DNA from: Campylorhamphus procurvoides
Lineage: Eukaryota; Chordata; Aves; Passeriformes; Dendrocolaptidae
Reading direction: 5' to 3'
DNA: 64,000 bases
Assembly (NCBI GenBank): GCA_013396655.1
Contig: WBMV01003267.1
Span: 248,001-312,000 of the forward strand
The translations under genes were made by a program, and so were the position numbers. Numbering within the stretch: the stretch's first letter is position 1; each line of letters begins with the position of its first letter. Under the pieces are notes generated by a model that saw only the letters and a program-made list of their open reading frames with translations, was not told the origin of the DNA and did not search any database. Below are positions 12,241 to 25,595 of this stretch, piece after piece.

Positions 12241-13915
12241 CTGAAGGCTGGCAGCCCTCTAGAATAGCAGAGACCTGCGGTCCTTTTTCCCTGGTCAATA
12301 GCTTAGGCAAAAAGACAGCTTTGCATATATTACAGAGCTGTCCTTAAATAATGTATTTCCCTGTTAGAGATTTGCCCTCCATCCCCCGTGTTTCTGCGTG
12401 GTTTTCGCCGTGTGCCATTTGCATGCACAGAACACATTCCCATTCGAGCAGCACGGGCACATCCCATCATTTGTACAACCCAGGCCCATCCACGGCTTTC
12501 CTTGGGGCAGAGGATGGATGGCTTTTAAAATCCCAAACTCACTTGTTACTGCTCACCATGGAATGCACCAGCCTGGAAAACTGTTGTGCTTTAGGTTTGT
12601 TTGCTGCACTAAAGGTTGTAACACCACTACTGGGAAAGCTAATTAAAACAGGAACAGAGGTTACATATTCAGGTAGTTTCTTGTCCTTGTCCTTGGGAAT
12701 GGAAAATCCAGTGATTTGTCTCTGGTCACATCTAGGAATGCAATGGAAAGGGAGGCCTTGAAGAACTGAGCATAGAGAAAGGTGACTGTACAAATACTCT
12801 GTGTGTGTAGCTACAAGAAATAAGTGTTTCGATGTTATATGTGCTGACCTGAAGTAAAAATTGATACAATTCATTCTTAGAAGCAAGAAATATTTTAGAA
12901 GTCTCAGGCATTGGCTTTACACCCTCTGTGCTTGTGCAGCCTGTATCCCAGTGGCACAGGATGATTTAATGATTAAATCGGGAATGGATCTGAGATTCAA
13001 GTTTATTCCTCTGCTACAGATGGGCCATAGTGGAGCACGAGGCTGTTGTGGTCTTACCTGAAGGCTGGCCATACATGTGTGTTTTCTTACTGTTTCTCTT
13101 CATCAGGATCCTTGTTTAGTGCCCTGGGGATCTGAGATTTCTGCCTATTCCCTACTTTTTTCCTAGTGTGGTTGAAGCTTGCAGGGAGCCAGAGAGATGA
13201 GGAGCTTCTGAGATGAGTTGCATGTGTAAAACATCACAACAGTGATGGCCCTGTCATCAACTCCTCTTTCAACAAACAGACCCAATTATATAACCAATGT
13301 ATGTAAAGAAATTGCCTCCTTCTACTTATTTCAAGTGCTTTTGGGTGGGAAAGGTCCACCAACATTTGTGCAAAACACTTACATAAAATTGCTCTGGCTG
13401 TTTGTGCTCGGCTGCAGCGCTACCAACGAGGTGGTGTTGGAACAGCTTCAGAAATCCTAAAGATGGTCCTCCTGGCTGTTGGAAGTGTAGATTCTGACTT
13501 GCTAAAATGCTTGGCTGTGCTGTGGCATAGTGGAGGCTCCTCTTGCTTTTCTTTTGGTTATGTTTAGTACGCATCCATGAGATAAAGATAACACAGATGA
13601 TGTGACCCAGCTCACGGCGAGAGCCAGCTCTGTGACCTCTTGGAATGTTGAGAGCTGCAAGCCTCTGGCAGCTACCAGTGCAAATTAGAATATGAACTTA
13701 ACCCCCTTCTCCTGTTTGCTTGGATTCACAGCTTCCTGATCGTTGGAAGCATATGTTGCATCACCTTTCCTCGAGTTCAGAGCAGGAAAGAAGCATTTCC
13801 CCAAAGTCAGCCAAACTTTGGCATGGATTAGATGTAGGTTGTGACCTCCCGTGCCCTGTTGTAATCAGGACACATGCTGTTGCTGCAGCACAATGTTTGC
13901 TGGATGCCAGAGTGA

Positions 13916-13943
13916 AATAATAATGATAACAACAACAGCAGTA
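13916..13943. repeat. Degenerate trinucleotide repeat (AAT/AAC/CAG)
   Basis: A short run of related triplets, AATAATAATGATAAC then AACAACAGCAG. It is an old, decayed trinucleotide microsatellite. Confidence 0.7.
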
Positions 13944-16767
13944 ATATCAACTTCCAGTCCAAGGCTTGAACACTATGGCGATGCTAAAGTTGATGACACA
14001 GTTAATCTCTGTCTTTCACCTGTAATGGTAGTATGGGTTAATTAAATATTGCATGGATGAGTAAAATGATTAGCTGTACTTTGTTTAAATAAAGGTTAAT
14101 AGCTAAATAAGGCTAAGCATAAGGTGGACACAGCCAAAGTGACAGGAGAGGTGGATTGCCTTGGCTGGCAATGTTCTGGATGTATAGAAAAGGAATTGTA
14201 GCAGTTGCATGGAAGCACAGGAATAGGAGGGTTCTTTCATCTGAATTGAAAATATTTAGGGCCTGAATGCGAAACTTTGAAGAGTTGAAGAGAGAACTGT
14301 TACAAATTCTGCAATGGCAAAGGAAAAAACCAAACTATTGAAGAGGCTAATGGGAAGCAGAAAAAGTAGTGAAAACCAAGAGGGTCCGAATTTCAGTGGC
14401 GATGTCACTGATCGTTCAAACTGGAAAGGATTCAACAAGAAAGAACAATTGGATTTTTTCATGTGTGTTTATCTGAGATACTGCTCACCTACCCAGGGTA
14501 TGATTACTGGGAGCTTGTCATGTGGCAAGGGGATGAAAAAGAAAATGGCCTGAGAAAAAAATGTCATTCTAGTTTATTCTGTGTTAGTACAACACACGCA
14601 GAATTAATAAATAAAAGGAAATCATGTAAAATGAAAGAGCAAGGCCGACGTATGTTAACACGTTTAAAGGACTTGATCCAGTTGGTTTAATGTGTTTAAG
14701 AGCTTAGTGTATATCCCGATGCATCTCAGATGAAGCACTCATTGATATGCACTAAAAGAAAATAGATGAAAGACTCAAATTTTCAGGGCAGGTATTATTT
14801 TTTTAGCTGTGAAATCTGACTGCCAATGCATAAAGATTTCCTGTTAAGTGAAAACAGAACAAGGGGAAACGGAGATAAAATCTCTTCCATCAAGCTCTCC
14901 TGCATCAAAGCACACAAGGCAAATCTTCCTTTCCCATTTGTTAGTGAGTTGTTGGCATCTGGATCTTAGAGGGGACCTTGGTCCACAAAATGTTGTCACT
15001 CTTTACTTTTGCCAAGGCTGTCCTGTGGTTTTGAGGAGAGGAGTGGAGTGAGAACAAGAATGCCCGTACAAGTGAATTCCTCCCAGTGCTGTAACCAGCT
15101 GCAGGGTGGAACATGGGAATGCTGCGCTTGGGCAATGAGCCACCAGGGCCTCTGAGGGCTTTAATACCCTCCCAAAATCCTGTCACTGCCGTCACTCTTT
15201 AACCCCTTTGTGCCGCCACTCGTGGTTTTGTCCCGTGGGACGTGCTGACAATGGAGCAGCTGCCATTTGCTGGCTCTCTGCTGCCAGCCTTTGAATCAGG
15301 GTCGTCACTGGCAACAGTGGCAGGCTGAGAGGTGCCCTTTGGAGGAGCCACTGCTGACTCCTAGGCCTGGATTAGTAACAGGGGCACTGGGAATGCTGCT
15401 GAGCATCAAGGAATCCCGTATTTAATAATGCCACCCTGCATGCATATCTGCTTGAAACATATCAGGGTACTGAAAATCACTCTTGATTTTGAGTCATCAA
15501 GAATTGTTACCTTTTCATTGACAGAAAATGGACCATGGTTAATATGGAAATATTTTGTTGTATTGCATGCATACTTATTTAAAAATATTTTAGAGAAGAA
15601 ATCAGTGTATTTACTTCAAAAGTATCTTGAGCTACTATGGTGCCATATTTTTTTGGAGTTTGTAGTGACTTTTTTACCCAGAGTCTCCACCCAGATGATC
15701 TCAGTATCTAGGTTAGATATGAGGTGACACAACAGAGAATGAGAAAACAGTAGGCCTGGGAAAAGCAGAGGGCATTTACATAAAGTAAATGAAGCTCTTT
15801 GATTGCACTCGGTTACACAAGATAATGGGTTAGTGTGGTCATTTCTTTGGGGAAGGATTTTAGTTTTTGTTTATGAATAGATTTAAAGAGCAGAAGACTA
15901 ATGCTATGGCTCAAACTGTTCCAGCTGAAAGGAAGGATTTGGCCTAATACAGTTTGATAGAAGCATCTAGGAAAATGATTCAAAAGGCTTTTTCTGAATT
16001 CCTTTGATCATGTAGCTTTCAAAACATAATCAAACTGCTCTTTGGTTCTAAAGTAGGGCATTATCAAAGAACATGTGCTGCATAACATCTTGCTTCCCTG
16101 TAGTCAACCAACTGCATCACTTAGTCTTTACTTGGAAGGATGCGACAAGAGCCTGCATAGTTTGTCTCAGTTTTCCTTGTTTACAGCTCTGTTCTCTCCC
16201 CAGACTCGTTTTCTGTGTGCTCCTGCACAGCCAAGCATCCTGCACACCTAAACATGCCTTTGTGACACAGCTTGCTTTGCCCTGCTGTCCCCTGGGCTGC
16301 TTCCAGCCTCTTGAGACAAGAGGTGTTTACTCTCCTTGTCGCAGATCTCAGCGAGCTCTTGCTCAGTCAGCCAGGCTTGGATCATGTGCAGTTGGAAATC
16401 ACAGCCCTCTGCAGGAACGACCTCTGTGTCTCGGGTGTTTAATTCATGCATTAAACAGAAAGCTTTCCTGTGCTGGCTTCAGTTTTGTGAACTTACCACA
16501 TGAAAGGGATTCTTTGCGCTCAGGAGATCCCGTGGGCATTGATCCACAGTCTTTATCTGTGCACATAGCTGCTCTGAGAGAATACAGGAGTTGGAAAGCT
16601 TGTCCTTTAGTGCAATCCAGACTAGCAAGTATGTTTGTGCTCTTGGTGGACGTGTTTGTCTGATTGCCTGGGTGAGATAGGAGGTTTGTAGGTAGGCTGT
16701 ATCCACCATCCAAGCATGTTTGCCAGAGATAGCGAGCTGATCCTGCCTGTCTCCAAAGAAAATGAAT

Positions 16768-16787
16768 TTCTTTTCAGTTCTTTTCAG
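16768..16787. repeat. Perfect 10-bp tandem duplication TTCTTTTCAG
   Basis: Two exact adjacent copies (16768-16777 and 16778-16787). Each copy has the form of a + strand splice acceptor (pyrimidines then CAG), giving a duplicated-acceptor appearance, but no recognisable exon follows. Confidence 0.85.
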
Positions 16788-19700
16788 CAACAAGGAATTT
16801 GGGATTTCTGAAATGCTACATTGGGCTCAAGTTTGGAAATAATCCAATACAAGTTTTGCAATTTATTAGAGCTGCTGTGCCAATGGGTGGCTCGGATATG
16901 GGTGATTTAGGAAGCATAGCAGCTATTTTGATTAGGAAATTGGGGACCACTGTGATGGGAATATTTTGGCAGATTTCCAGAAACACAAAGGAGCGTTTAC
17001 TTATCCTCAAATGCTATGCTGTTTCTCACTTAACAACGGAGGATCAGGCATTAATCCAATAGAGGAGTGAGGCCATGGCTGTACAGTGCCACACACCTGA
17101 TGCTGTGCTGTGGGCTCTGCTGGCTGTGATGGCTCTTCATCCCTGAGCTCCTGCTGGCTCAGCACGAGGACAGACAGTGGGTGACACCTTCCTTTCCCAG
17201 CCTCTTCTGGTGTTTATATACACCAATTCCACAGACTGGGACCAGTCTCATCCAAAGGATTACACCCTCTTTCACAGGTCAGAACCACTCTTTTCCAGTG
17301 TGTCCAGAGGCTTGTTGCCACAGACAGCTGATCCATTGTGGCCTCTTCAGACGTGTGTTACCTATTTCCAGACTGGGTCATAGTCATCATGTTGCATCAG
17401 GGTGTTGCAGGCTGTGTATGACTTAGGACTGGGTATGATTATTTTTACCTTACTACTTTTTCTTTCCACTCTGCCAAGCACAGATACTACAGAGTATTTC
17501 AGTTCCTGCCCTATGACATGCCCTCTTGAGGTATTTTTGGGGTAGAGGGAAAATGAGATGCATTCCACAAATAGGCCTTATGCTGCAGTGGAATGGGGAA
17601 GGCCCTGAAATGACATGCATCTCACATCACCTACATCAGATAGCGTTACAAAGGAGCTGCAGCGTCAGAGCCTTCCTAATTGAAGGGATATCACTTGGGA
17701 CTCTGTTCCTTGAAGACTGCCCACACATTTGCTTTGAGATCCAATTATGAGATCCTTGACTGAGGAGACACCCTTTGAGTAGCTGAGCAGATGCCTTTGT
17801 AATCTTCTTGGCTGTCTAAAGTCATCAAAGGCGTGAACTTCTGTATAAAAAACCCCACAACATTTTGCCTGTGTTAATTTTATATTGCATGTCTGCCTAG
17901 ATTAAAACATGACAATTTTCTATATGGGAAAAACAACAAAACCATGCCAGCCTTGACTTCCTCAGACTACCGAGCGTGGCCAGTAAAATTCATGATGTGG
18001 GATTATTTTTTTGCCAAGTGTACAAAAGAAAGTTTTAGGAAGGGTCTCTGATGGGAGATACCTTGACTTGACTTGGTTGAAAAGACCCCCTCCAAAAGTA
18101 TTTATCTCTGAACATGGTCTGTGGGCAAGGAAACGTACTTGACAGGGTCCCCTGTGACTCTGAAAGAAAGGGAAACCCTGCACCACCTGTCTCTGACTCA
18201 ACAAAGTACAGCTTGAATTTTATCTAAGCTGTGGGGAAATCCTGTCATTTCTGCTTTGCTGCCTCACTGAAATGGGGAAAAAAAAATCTTTTGAAAAACA
18301 ATCTTTTATCTTATTTGGCAGATATGGCCAAGTTCTGCCACTAAATTTCCCAAATGTAGTTTATGTAATCACGTGGTGCAACTCCTGCTTAAAAGAGGTA
18401 GGCGCTATAAATGTGCCAGCATATGGCTTGCATATATTACAGTGAAGGAGATCTTCCCTCCGGTGGCCTTCTCTCCTCTCCAGGGCTGTGGCATGAGTGG
18501 AAGTCTGGAGCAGAAATATCAGGATTCAGAATCCATTATTGCAATCCTACTGTAAAGCACAGACAAAGGTTTTCTTTTTTTTGTTTCTCCCCTTTAGGAT
18601 AAAACATGGGAATATTTTTGAGCAGGGAAGAAGCACACACAGTTACGGTCTCCTGGCTTGTTAGACAGGACCTGCAATGTTGCAGGACTTTAGAAAAGAT
18701 TTCCTGTCATCCTCTGCTTAAAGAACCCTGCCTACAAAAACATAAGGCTTCTTGGTTATTTTTAAATGTTTTAAAGTGAAATGATTGTGTGAACGAGAAA
18801 CTGCCATTTCCCCCACAGAGTCCCTTGAGAATTTCTGAATGAGGGTTTATCCTCCATGACTTGGATGCACTGCCATAAATTTGGTTGTAGGAACATAATT
18901 CCCAAAAAACTTGCCCTCTGTGCTGGTTTGTCACAGGTTCACAACTTCCCAGAGGCTGTGCCACCCCAAGACTTGAAGGCAGTGTGCATTATCCCACAAA
19001 TATTCCCTTGGCTTTGGAGGGAAATCTCCCGTGCTCAGCGTTTGCATGCCATTACCTCGCTGCCAACTGTGTGTGAGCGATGCTGCTGTCTCAGCGCTGG
19101 GAACAGGCAGGTTTGGGCATGCAGGGAAGGACACGCTTCGTTCCTGTCTGTTTTGCAAGCCGGAATTGTGGAAGCATCTCCCATTCTTGGCTTGACTGTT
19201 ATTCTCTGTAGCAAGCCTTATTTTCCCAGGCAGGCTGCTGAAATGTGCTAATGAGCCTCCAAAGATTATAAACCAAGGGCTGCCATGGTTGCACATTTTC
19301 TGGTTCCAAAGCTGCTTCTGGTGGCAGACCCAGGTACGGCACTGACGTCACGCGGGATCCTTTGCCTGCCCACACCCAGGATGCACAGCTGGTTTGCTGG
19401 TGGAACACCAGTGCTGGCTGAGACCTGGATATTCAAATATTTGCCCTGATGTACTTTTTTGATAAATGCTCGTTTTCTTTCCATACTGAACCAGCACTAG
19501 CAGCTTTTTCTGAAGCAGAACATGATAAACCAGAAAGGAAATGTATAGATGAAGTGTGTTGCTCTGGAATAATCTAATTTTCAGGCTAAGGTAGCCTTAC
19601 TTTACCAAGTCAGTCTAAGCCACAGCAGGACATATATGCTATACCTACACTCATTCCATTTTGGCATGTGCCTCCTTCCTTGCATAGAGTGAGTTCTCTG

Positions 19701-20950
19701 GGCAAATGCTCTTTGGAGCCTCTACAATTTTTGTTTCAGGAAAAAAAAAGGGTTCCACTGATAGAACTCTTCTTTCCCGTGGCACAGACATTGTCTCCAG
19801 CACAAATGGACACCTGCCAAATTGTCTGTTATCCTTACGATCTGAGCAGCCTTAAGTGGCTCTTAACTTTATGCCTCAATAACACATGTGACTTGCTTGA
19901 TTGCATGGCAGCTGGCATGGTGTCCCAGCTCCTTGCCTTATCCCTGCTGCCTGGGGGAATGGGAAGGAGGGGAGAAGGTGTGACTATTCCCATCTCAATG
20001 CCTTCAGTCCTCCCAGGCCCCAGCTGGGCAGCATAAAATATTCAAATCAAATTTTGAGAGGTAGGCGGTGACTTTTTATCCCTGTTTTTGTAATCCCACC
20101 TTAATCGCAGAGTAAGAACCGTACATGCTGCCACTGGTACACTCTGGGCTGCTCACAGCCATGGAAATACGTGGCTTTGTAAAGCTGAGGACTCTGTCCT
20201 TGAGACATTTTGCCAGATTCATGAATGGAAAATAACTAGGTCATTTTAATGGCAATAAGCCACGTCAACTGAGCTTAATTCTTTAGCATTTCACTCCGGT
20301 TTTTTTGAAAAGAAAATTTCCAATGGAAAATTTCTGATTTTCTGATGGCAACGTTTTCCAGAAATGCTTCACCCAGCTCAGTTCAAAAAGAAAATGTTCA
20401 ATAAAATCAAAGACCCAGTGGGTGTTTGTACTTCTGTGGTTTCACAGGAAAACTTGATGACTTCACTTTTTGTTGTTTTTGTAGCTCTACAGTGCTTTAT
20501 TTTTGCAATGTACCTGTCATTTAGGGCCCTTTCTCAGCTTTGGTAGAAAAGAAAATTCACAGCTTCATTAAATTGGCAACGTGGTTCTTATTTTGTCACC
20601 TATTTGAAAGCGTGAAATCATTTTTGGCAGAAAAAAAATAATGCTTGAATATTTCTTAAAAAGAAGCATTAAACTTCACCTCTGAATATTATGAGTCTGT
20701 GGCATTAACCAAATCAGTACCACACGCTGCTACACTGAGGCCATTTAAAAACAAACATTTTTTTTTCACTGCTCAAGTGGAATTTGCCAACTTTTTCATA
20801 ACTTTCTGCTGACTTGGAATGTTGTATTAAGTGTCATTTATAAGTATTTTTTCTACAATCCTCTCCTAACCTAGATAGAAAGTCTGCCCTCATGAATCCA
20901 GTTCACCGGAGCATCCACATGCTCAGGGATGAGGCAAGAGATCACTTGGA

Positions 20951-20970
20951 CAAAAAAACCTCAAAAAAAC
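20951..20970. repeat. Short A-run duplication (CAAAAAAAC twice)
   Basis: Two CAAAAAAAC words separated by CT, followed by CCCC. C/A-rich words like this are common in avian intergenic DNA. No function is proposed. Confidence 0.7.
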
Positions 20971-21659
20971 CCCCTTCGGTTGTTCCTATCAGGAGTTTTA
21001 TCTTAATCTCCATTTGGTGCTGTCTCTTCTCATAACTCCCACGCCTTGGCTGCTCTTGACAGTATCCTTTGCACTGAGTTACCTACACGAGGGGTCAGAG
21101 CACAGCCCCTGTGAGTCACTCTTGCTCCTTGAATGAACCAGAGCTGGGCTTACCTGCTCACCTGTTCTTCCCTTGTTGCCCGTGGAGGAACTGCTGCTAA
21201 GTGCATCCACAGGGGTTTTTGTTTGATTTCTTTGAGTCCCTGCTATATCACTAAATATCGATCTCAAAAAGAACCTTTAACAACAAAGGAAAGTAAACTG
21301 ATTTCAAACACCGACACCAAACGTGTTCTTTGCTTTGTTAAGAATTTTAAGGGAATAGCAATGATTTTTTTGAGTGGTCTCATTTTACCTCTTGCAATGA
21401 AATGAAGAGAGAGAAAGAAAAGTTTCCTTGCAGGAGCTGAGAGCTGTCTACAGTGTAAATTAGATGCATTAGTATCTTGTGAATAAAAAGAGTGAGTGTC
21501 TAGTGAAAGCACTGCTCCACCAGACATGAACATACCATGTGTTTCAGTGAAGAGTGTGAACAACTCTATCAGAGGCCCAATATAAACTCTGGGTAAATGG
21601 CAGAGTAAAGTGCACCAACAATATGTAAATGAAAGTAGAATTCTACTCAGGGATGACAA

Positions 21660-22110
21660 TCTTTCTGCATTTCAGATTAGTGCAATTTATTAATATGACA
21701 TCTACAGTTTAGAGTGTGTTCCAACCATCTGTAACGTTCAGAGATGTAAGTTCATAATGATTTTGTCTCTCCATGCAATGGCATTATAAAATGTCTCTCC
21801 AACTCTTCTGGCATTAGTGTGTGCAGCCTACAGTCAAAGTGCACGAGCCTGAAAAAGAAGTGAGATGTTTATTAGATCTAATTGTGCATAATTTTAAAAG
21901 CTGTTTGACATCTAAGGAGAGATAAATGTTTTCACACTTTTCAGCGTTCAAACATGACACTCTGTGTTCACACCAATTACACTGCTGCATCCTATGATGT
22001 GACCTGCTCCTTCATTTTCAAGCTTCTCCTTTCTATTAATTTATATCCCAGATATTAAGCAGATACTCTGCTTAAAAATTTTGTAAAGCATTGGATTTTT
22101 CTGCATTTGT
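21660..22110. promoter_or_regulatory. Candidate conserved non-coding element
   Basis: About 450 bases with the strongest enhancer-like texture in the left half of the window: dispersed ATTA/TAAT cores (TTTATTAATATGACAT near 21689, TCTAATTGTGCATAATTTT near 21877), nuclear-receptor-like half sites (CAAAGTGCA near 21836), and no simple repeats or open frames. The evidence is word composition alone; alignment to other vertebrates would decide it. Confidence 0.3.
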
Positions 22111-25100
22111 ACTATTTTACTCTATATTAGGTAAGGTGAAGGTGGCTTTGGAATTAATGTGCTTTAGCATCCTCCTTAAACCTAAAATTCAAATTAGATT
22201 CACATCTATACAGAGTAACAAATTTCATGTTTCAAAGCATGTATACTGTTGAGGTTCACTTATTATTCATTGTACAAATTATACTTGTGCGCTGGTTCAT
22301 TAAGGGTTGGGCTTTATTGCAGAAAAGCTTGGAATTTCCTCCTACATTATAAGGAACCAGCATTTATTTACTTTTGAATGCAAGTAGGATCTTTCTTGGA
22401 TTTTCATATCTGATCCAAGAATTTATATTTTAATATCTACATAATAATGTTTCTGTTTAGATTTGTATCTCTTCTGAACGGGATAAAGAAGAAGGATGTG
22501 ATTGTAATGTGTTTTACATATGCTATGAATACTTTAAGAAAGGAAGAAAGAATGTCAGTTAAAAAAACCCAACTAACAGAATAACAAAGGGGGTAACGCA
22601 AAACTTTGTAGTGAAATTTAGGAGTCATGGTAAGTTGTTAAATCTGGGGATTGAGCCTCTGAGGGTTCCTTGTCTCAGTCTCTCAAATAAATATTTGAAT
22701 TCTCAGTCACAGCCAGTATCTTTCCAGAAATGCCATGCACTCTCTCATTTTGACACGACAAACTCCCCAGGTCCTTGGGGACTAATGATTTTCTGAATGG
22801 TGTTTTCTCCCTTGGGTTCTTCACCAATTGCTTTCCCTTCTGAGTGGGCAGGTGAAATGGAATTAAGGAAGCAGAAGTGACTGAACACTGCTGGTGGCTA
22901 TGGCTGCAGCAGGGAGGGATTTTTGGGAAGCAGATGGCTCTCTGCCAGCAGTGGAACTAAAACCCTTCCCTTGAGGGAACTCCCACCTCCTGTCTGGAGA
23001 TGAGGGGCGGAGTTGTCCTGTGGGAAAAGCCCAACAGGAGGTGAATGAGAACCAAAAATCCAGAAAATGTGTGTTGGGTATGTAGAGAAACTGCATGAAG
23101 TTCTTGGTTTGTACGTCTCGGAATAAGAAGGCAGTCCGAGGAAAAGAGACAGAAAGACAGATGGGGAAATGCAGGAATGAAGAGGTGTTCATATGATACA
23201 CTTAATTAAAAATTCATCTTCTCTGGCAGGGTTGAGGTGGAAACCTAGAGAAGAGAGGGAGGAAAGGAGACCCCATGAGCAGTAAGGACATTCTATTATA
23301 CACAGAAGTGATTGATCAAAAGGCAGTGAAAGAAACTAGCTAGAAGTTCTCACATTTCAGTGACAAACAGGAAGAGGATGGAGCAATAGGTGCAGGAATA
23401 CCAAAGGAAAGGCATGTCTGTAGTACTAATATTGATGAAAATGGTAGTGGGCCAGTGGAAGGATATCGAGTTCTGCTAGGGAACAGAAAAACTCTTCCTT
23501 CGACTTTGGATGAGCCTGGCAATTTTCCTTACAAGCCTCTTCTTCCAAACTGAAAATAATGGCAGGTTGAAAGGTTACAGCGCATTCAGAGAGCAGCAGG
23601 AAGCAGCTCATTTTGGAGTATATCCCAAAAAATGCCATGGGTTTGGGTATGGAGCGGCACGGCCGTGGCGGAGAGGAGGAATCAGTGCAGGTCGGCATGA
23701 GGAGGGGAAGGGCTGAGGTGGAGGCACCAGGGTGGGAAGGGAAGGATAGCAGAACGTTTTGGATGGACAAAGCCCACATTTCTCAGGGCTACCTGAGGTT
23801 TGTCAGTCATGACACTGAGTGTCTACAGCAAACACTAGATGGAAACCTTAACTGTTCTTGAAGAGTGAAAACATAGAAGTGAGAGTCTGTCACATTGCAG
23901 CATCTGACACACTAAAATAAATATCAAATACCCACAGAGACTGAAGGAACATACTGAAAAATAGAGCAGCACTGAAAAAGCCAGGCCCAGGAGAGGAGTG
24001 CAGTGGATGCCAAAACATTCATGCCCAAATATGCAGTCTCTGAAATACAAGTTAAAAATTGCACAGTTATGAATTGGAGAGAAGCTTGGCATCCTCCATC
24101 TTCTGACCCAACAGAAAGGATGTGCCCTCCTTTTTTTGCTTTGAGGGATAGAAGTCTTTGGTCCTCACGACAGAAATGTCAGTGTTGTAATAATAAACCC
24201 CTGACAAACAAATGGGACTTGCCATGGATTCCAGGGGCCCACAAGAAATATTGCCTGCGTAGTTATTTGCTGAAGCAGATATTAAGTGATCCATTTCTCC
24301 TGCTGTTTTCCAGGTGACATTTTAATGCTAGCCTGTGACAGCTGCATACTTTAAAAAATAATAACAAAAGCAGTCTTGGTAATGTATGAAAAAATACGGA
24401 AGTGACTTATTTAGACCACACAAGTATGAAAAACATTTTGGTTAACGGGAACGCTAATTTAAGTGGCACCAGTGGGAGTTGAGAGAATATTAAAAAGGGA
24501 TGTTCTTATCAGGCAGCTTGTGGACTGAAACACAGTGTTGACTAATGCCTCTCCCAAGCATCAAAACTTGATGAGAAAAGCTTGTATGGAAGTGCAGAAG
24601 AGCTTGTTTTAGGGATGTGTGTGTTTTCGCACTCCATTCTCTTGTGAGGCTCATGGATTTCACTTATTTTCGAATCACTGAGATGCTGTATCAAATCAGT
24701 ACCAAATATTTTCCTATTAAAGAAGTTTAGTTGCCAAGAGGCAACCAGAAAAGAAATGGGAAATACCCCAAATAACTGTTTGAGATTCATTTGCACAGTG
24801 CTGAAAAGTCACAGAGAAAGTCTAGAAAGACATTATTTAGAGTCCCATGAAAATAAGTCAGGTTTGTTATTATAAGAAAATTGTTCTTATATAATGCTCA
24901 TTCCGCACTCCATTTGATACAATTTCAGTACTGTGCTATCTTAGCATCATTATTTCATGGTTAAGAGGCCATGTCAAGCAAAGCCCAGTAAAAGTTGGGT
25001 GCATCTATACTTTTCCACAGGATCAGTAGACTTGAGTTTATCAAATTCCCAGGCCATGGCAGAAAGGGGCTGTTACAGTTATTTAATTTTTTTTTACCCT

Positions 25101-25446
25101 GTCTGTAGCAGTTAAGAGAAACATCTCATATCTCATCAGATAGTTTTGCTGTGATAGTATGTTTGATTTAACCAATATGCTCCTGGCCTGGAACAAGGCA
25201 GGATCAAAGTGATTTTTATAAAGGTTTGCAGCTGCCTGCATTGGGAGTGCACAGAGCCTGTCAGTGGGCCAGGGCAAGTTCCCACCTCTGACTGGTCAGC
25301 AGCTGCTCTCTTGGGGGGGAAGAGTCAGCAGGATGTCACCTGTGCTCCCCTACCTGAAGGCTGTGGAGGTTGATTTAGGAGTCAAGGGTGTGGAGCTGGA
25401 TGGCTCCGGCAGAAATCTCTGCTTTAGGGAAAGATGAGGTGGCTTT

Positions 25447-25477
25447 GGGGGGGTCCCAGCAGGGATGGGTTCAGGGG
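25447..25477 (+). other. Relaxed G-quadruplex motif
   Basis: Four G runs (G7, GGG, GGG, GGGG) with loops of 8, 2 and 4 bases on the + strand. The first loop exceeds the usual seven-base limit by one, so folding is plausible but not canonical. Confidence 0.5.
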
Positions 25478-25572
25478 TAAGCAGCTGGAAACTGAGGTAA
25501 TCCCTGAATCCTCTCTTTTGGTCCTCAGATTATAGTTTGGGCTTTGGATGGTTGCTTGGTAATTTTCTCTCC

Positions 25573-25595
25573 TTTTTTTTTTTTTTTTTTTTTTT
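25573..25595. repeat. T23 homopolymer
   Basis: A perfect run of 23 T, the longest homopolymer in the window, preceded by a TCTCTCC tract. It could be the poly-A tail of an old minus-strand retroposon, but sequence on its right (25596 onward) resembles no element I know. Assembly length errors are likely here. Confidence 0.95.

Larger units (their letters stand above)
12241..21650. other. Non-coding stretch; longest chance ORF of the window
   Basis: No gene is supported. The longest frame in the window, 16073-16663 on the + strand (196 codons), is rich in Cys, Leu and Ser with no domain pattern, begins with no promoter or splice context I can identify, and overlaps three open frames on the minus strand. 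GC-rich patches occur at 15060-15370, about 17060-17170 and 19000-19400. I also see short local repeats at 12681-12696 (TTGTCC units), 13916-13943 and 16768-16787. Confidence 0.65.

Noticed and set aside
16073..16663. 196-codon open frame on +, the longest in the window
   Set aside because: Cys/Leu/Ser-rich with no domain, opposed by three minus-strand frames, and no promoter or splice context. Length is within chance for a locally GC-richer patch.
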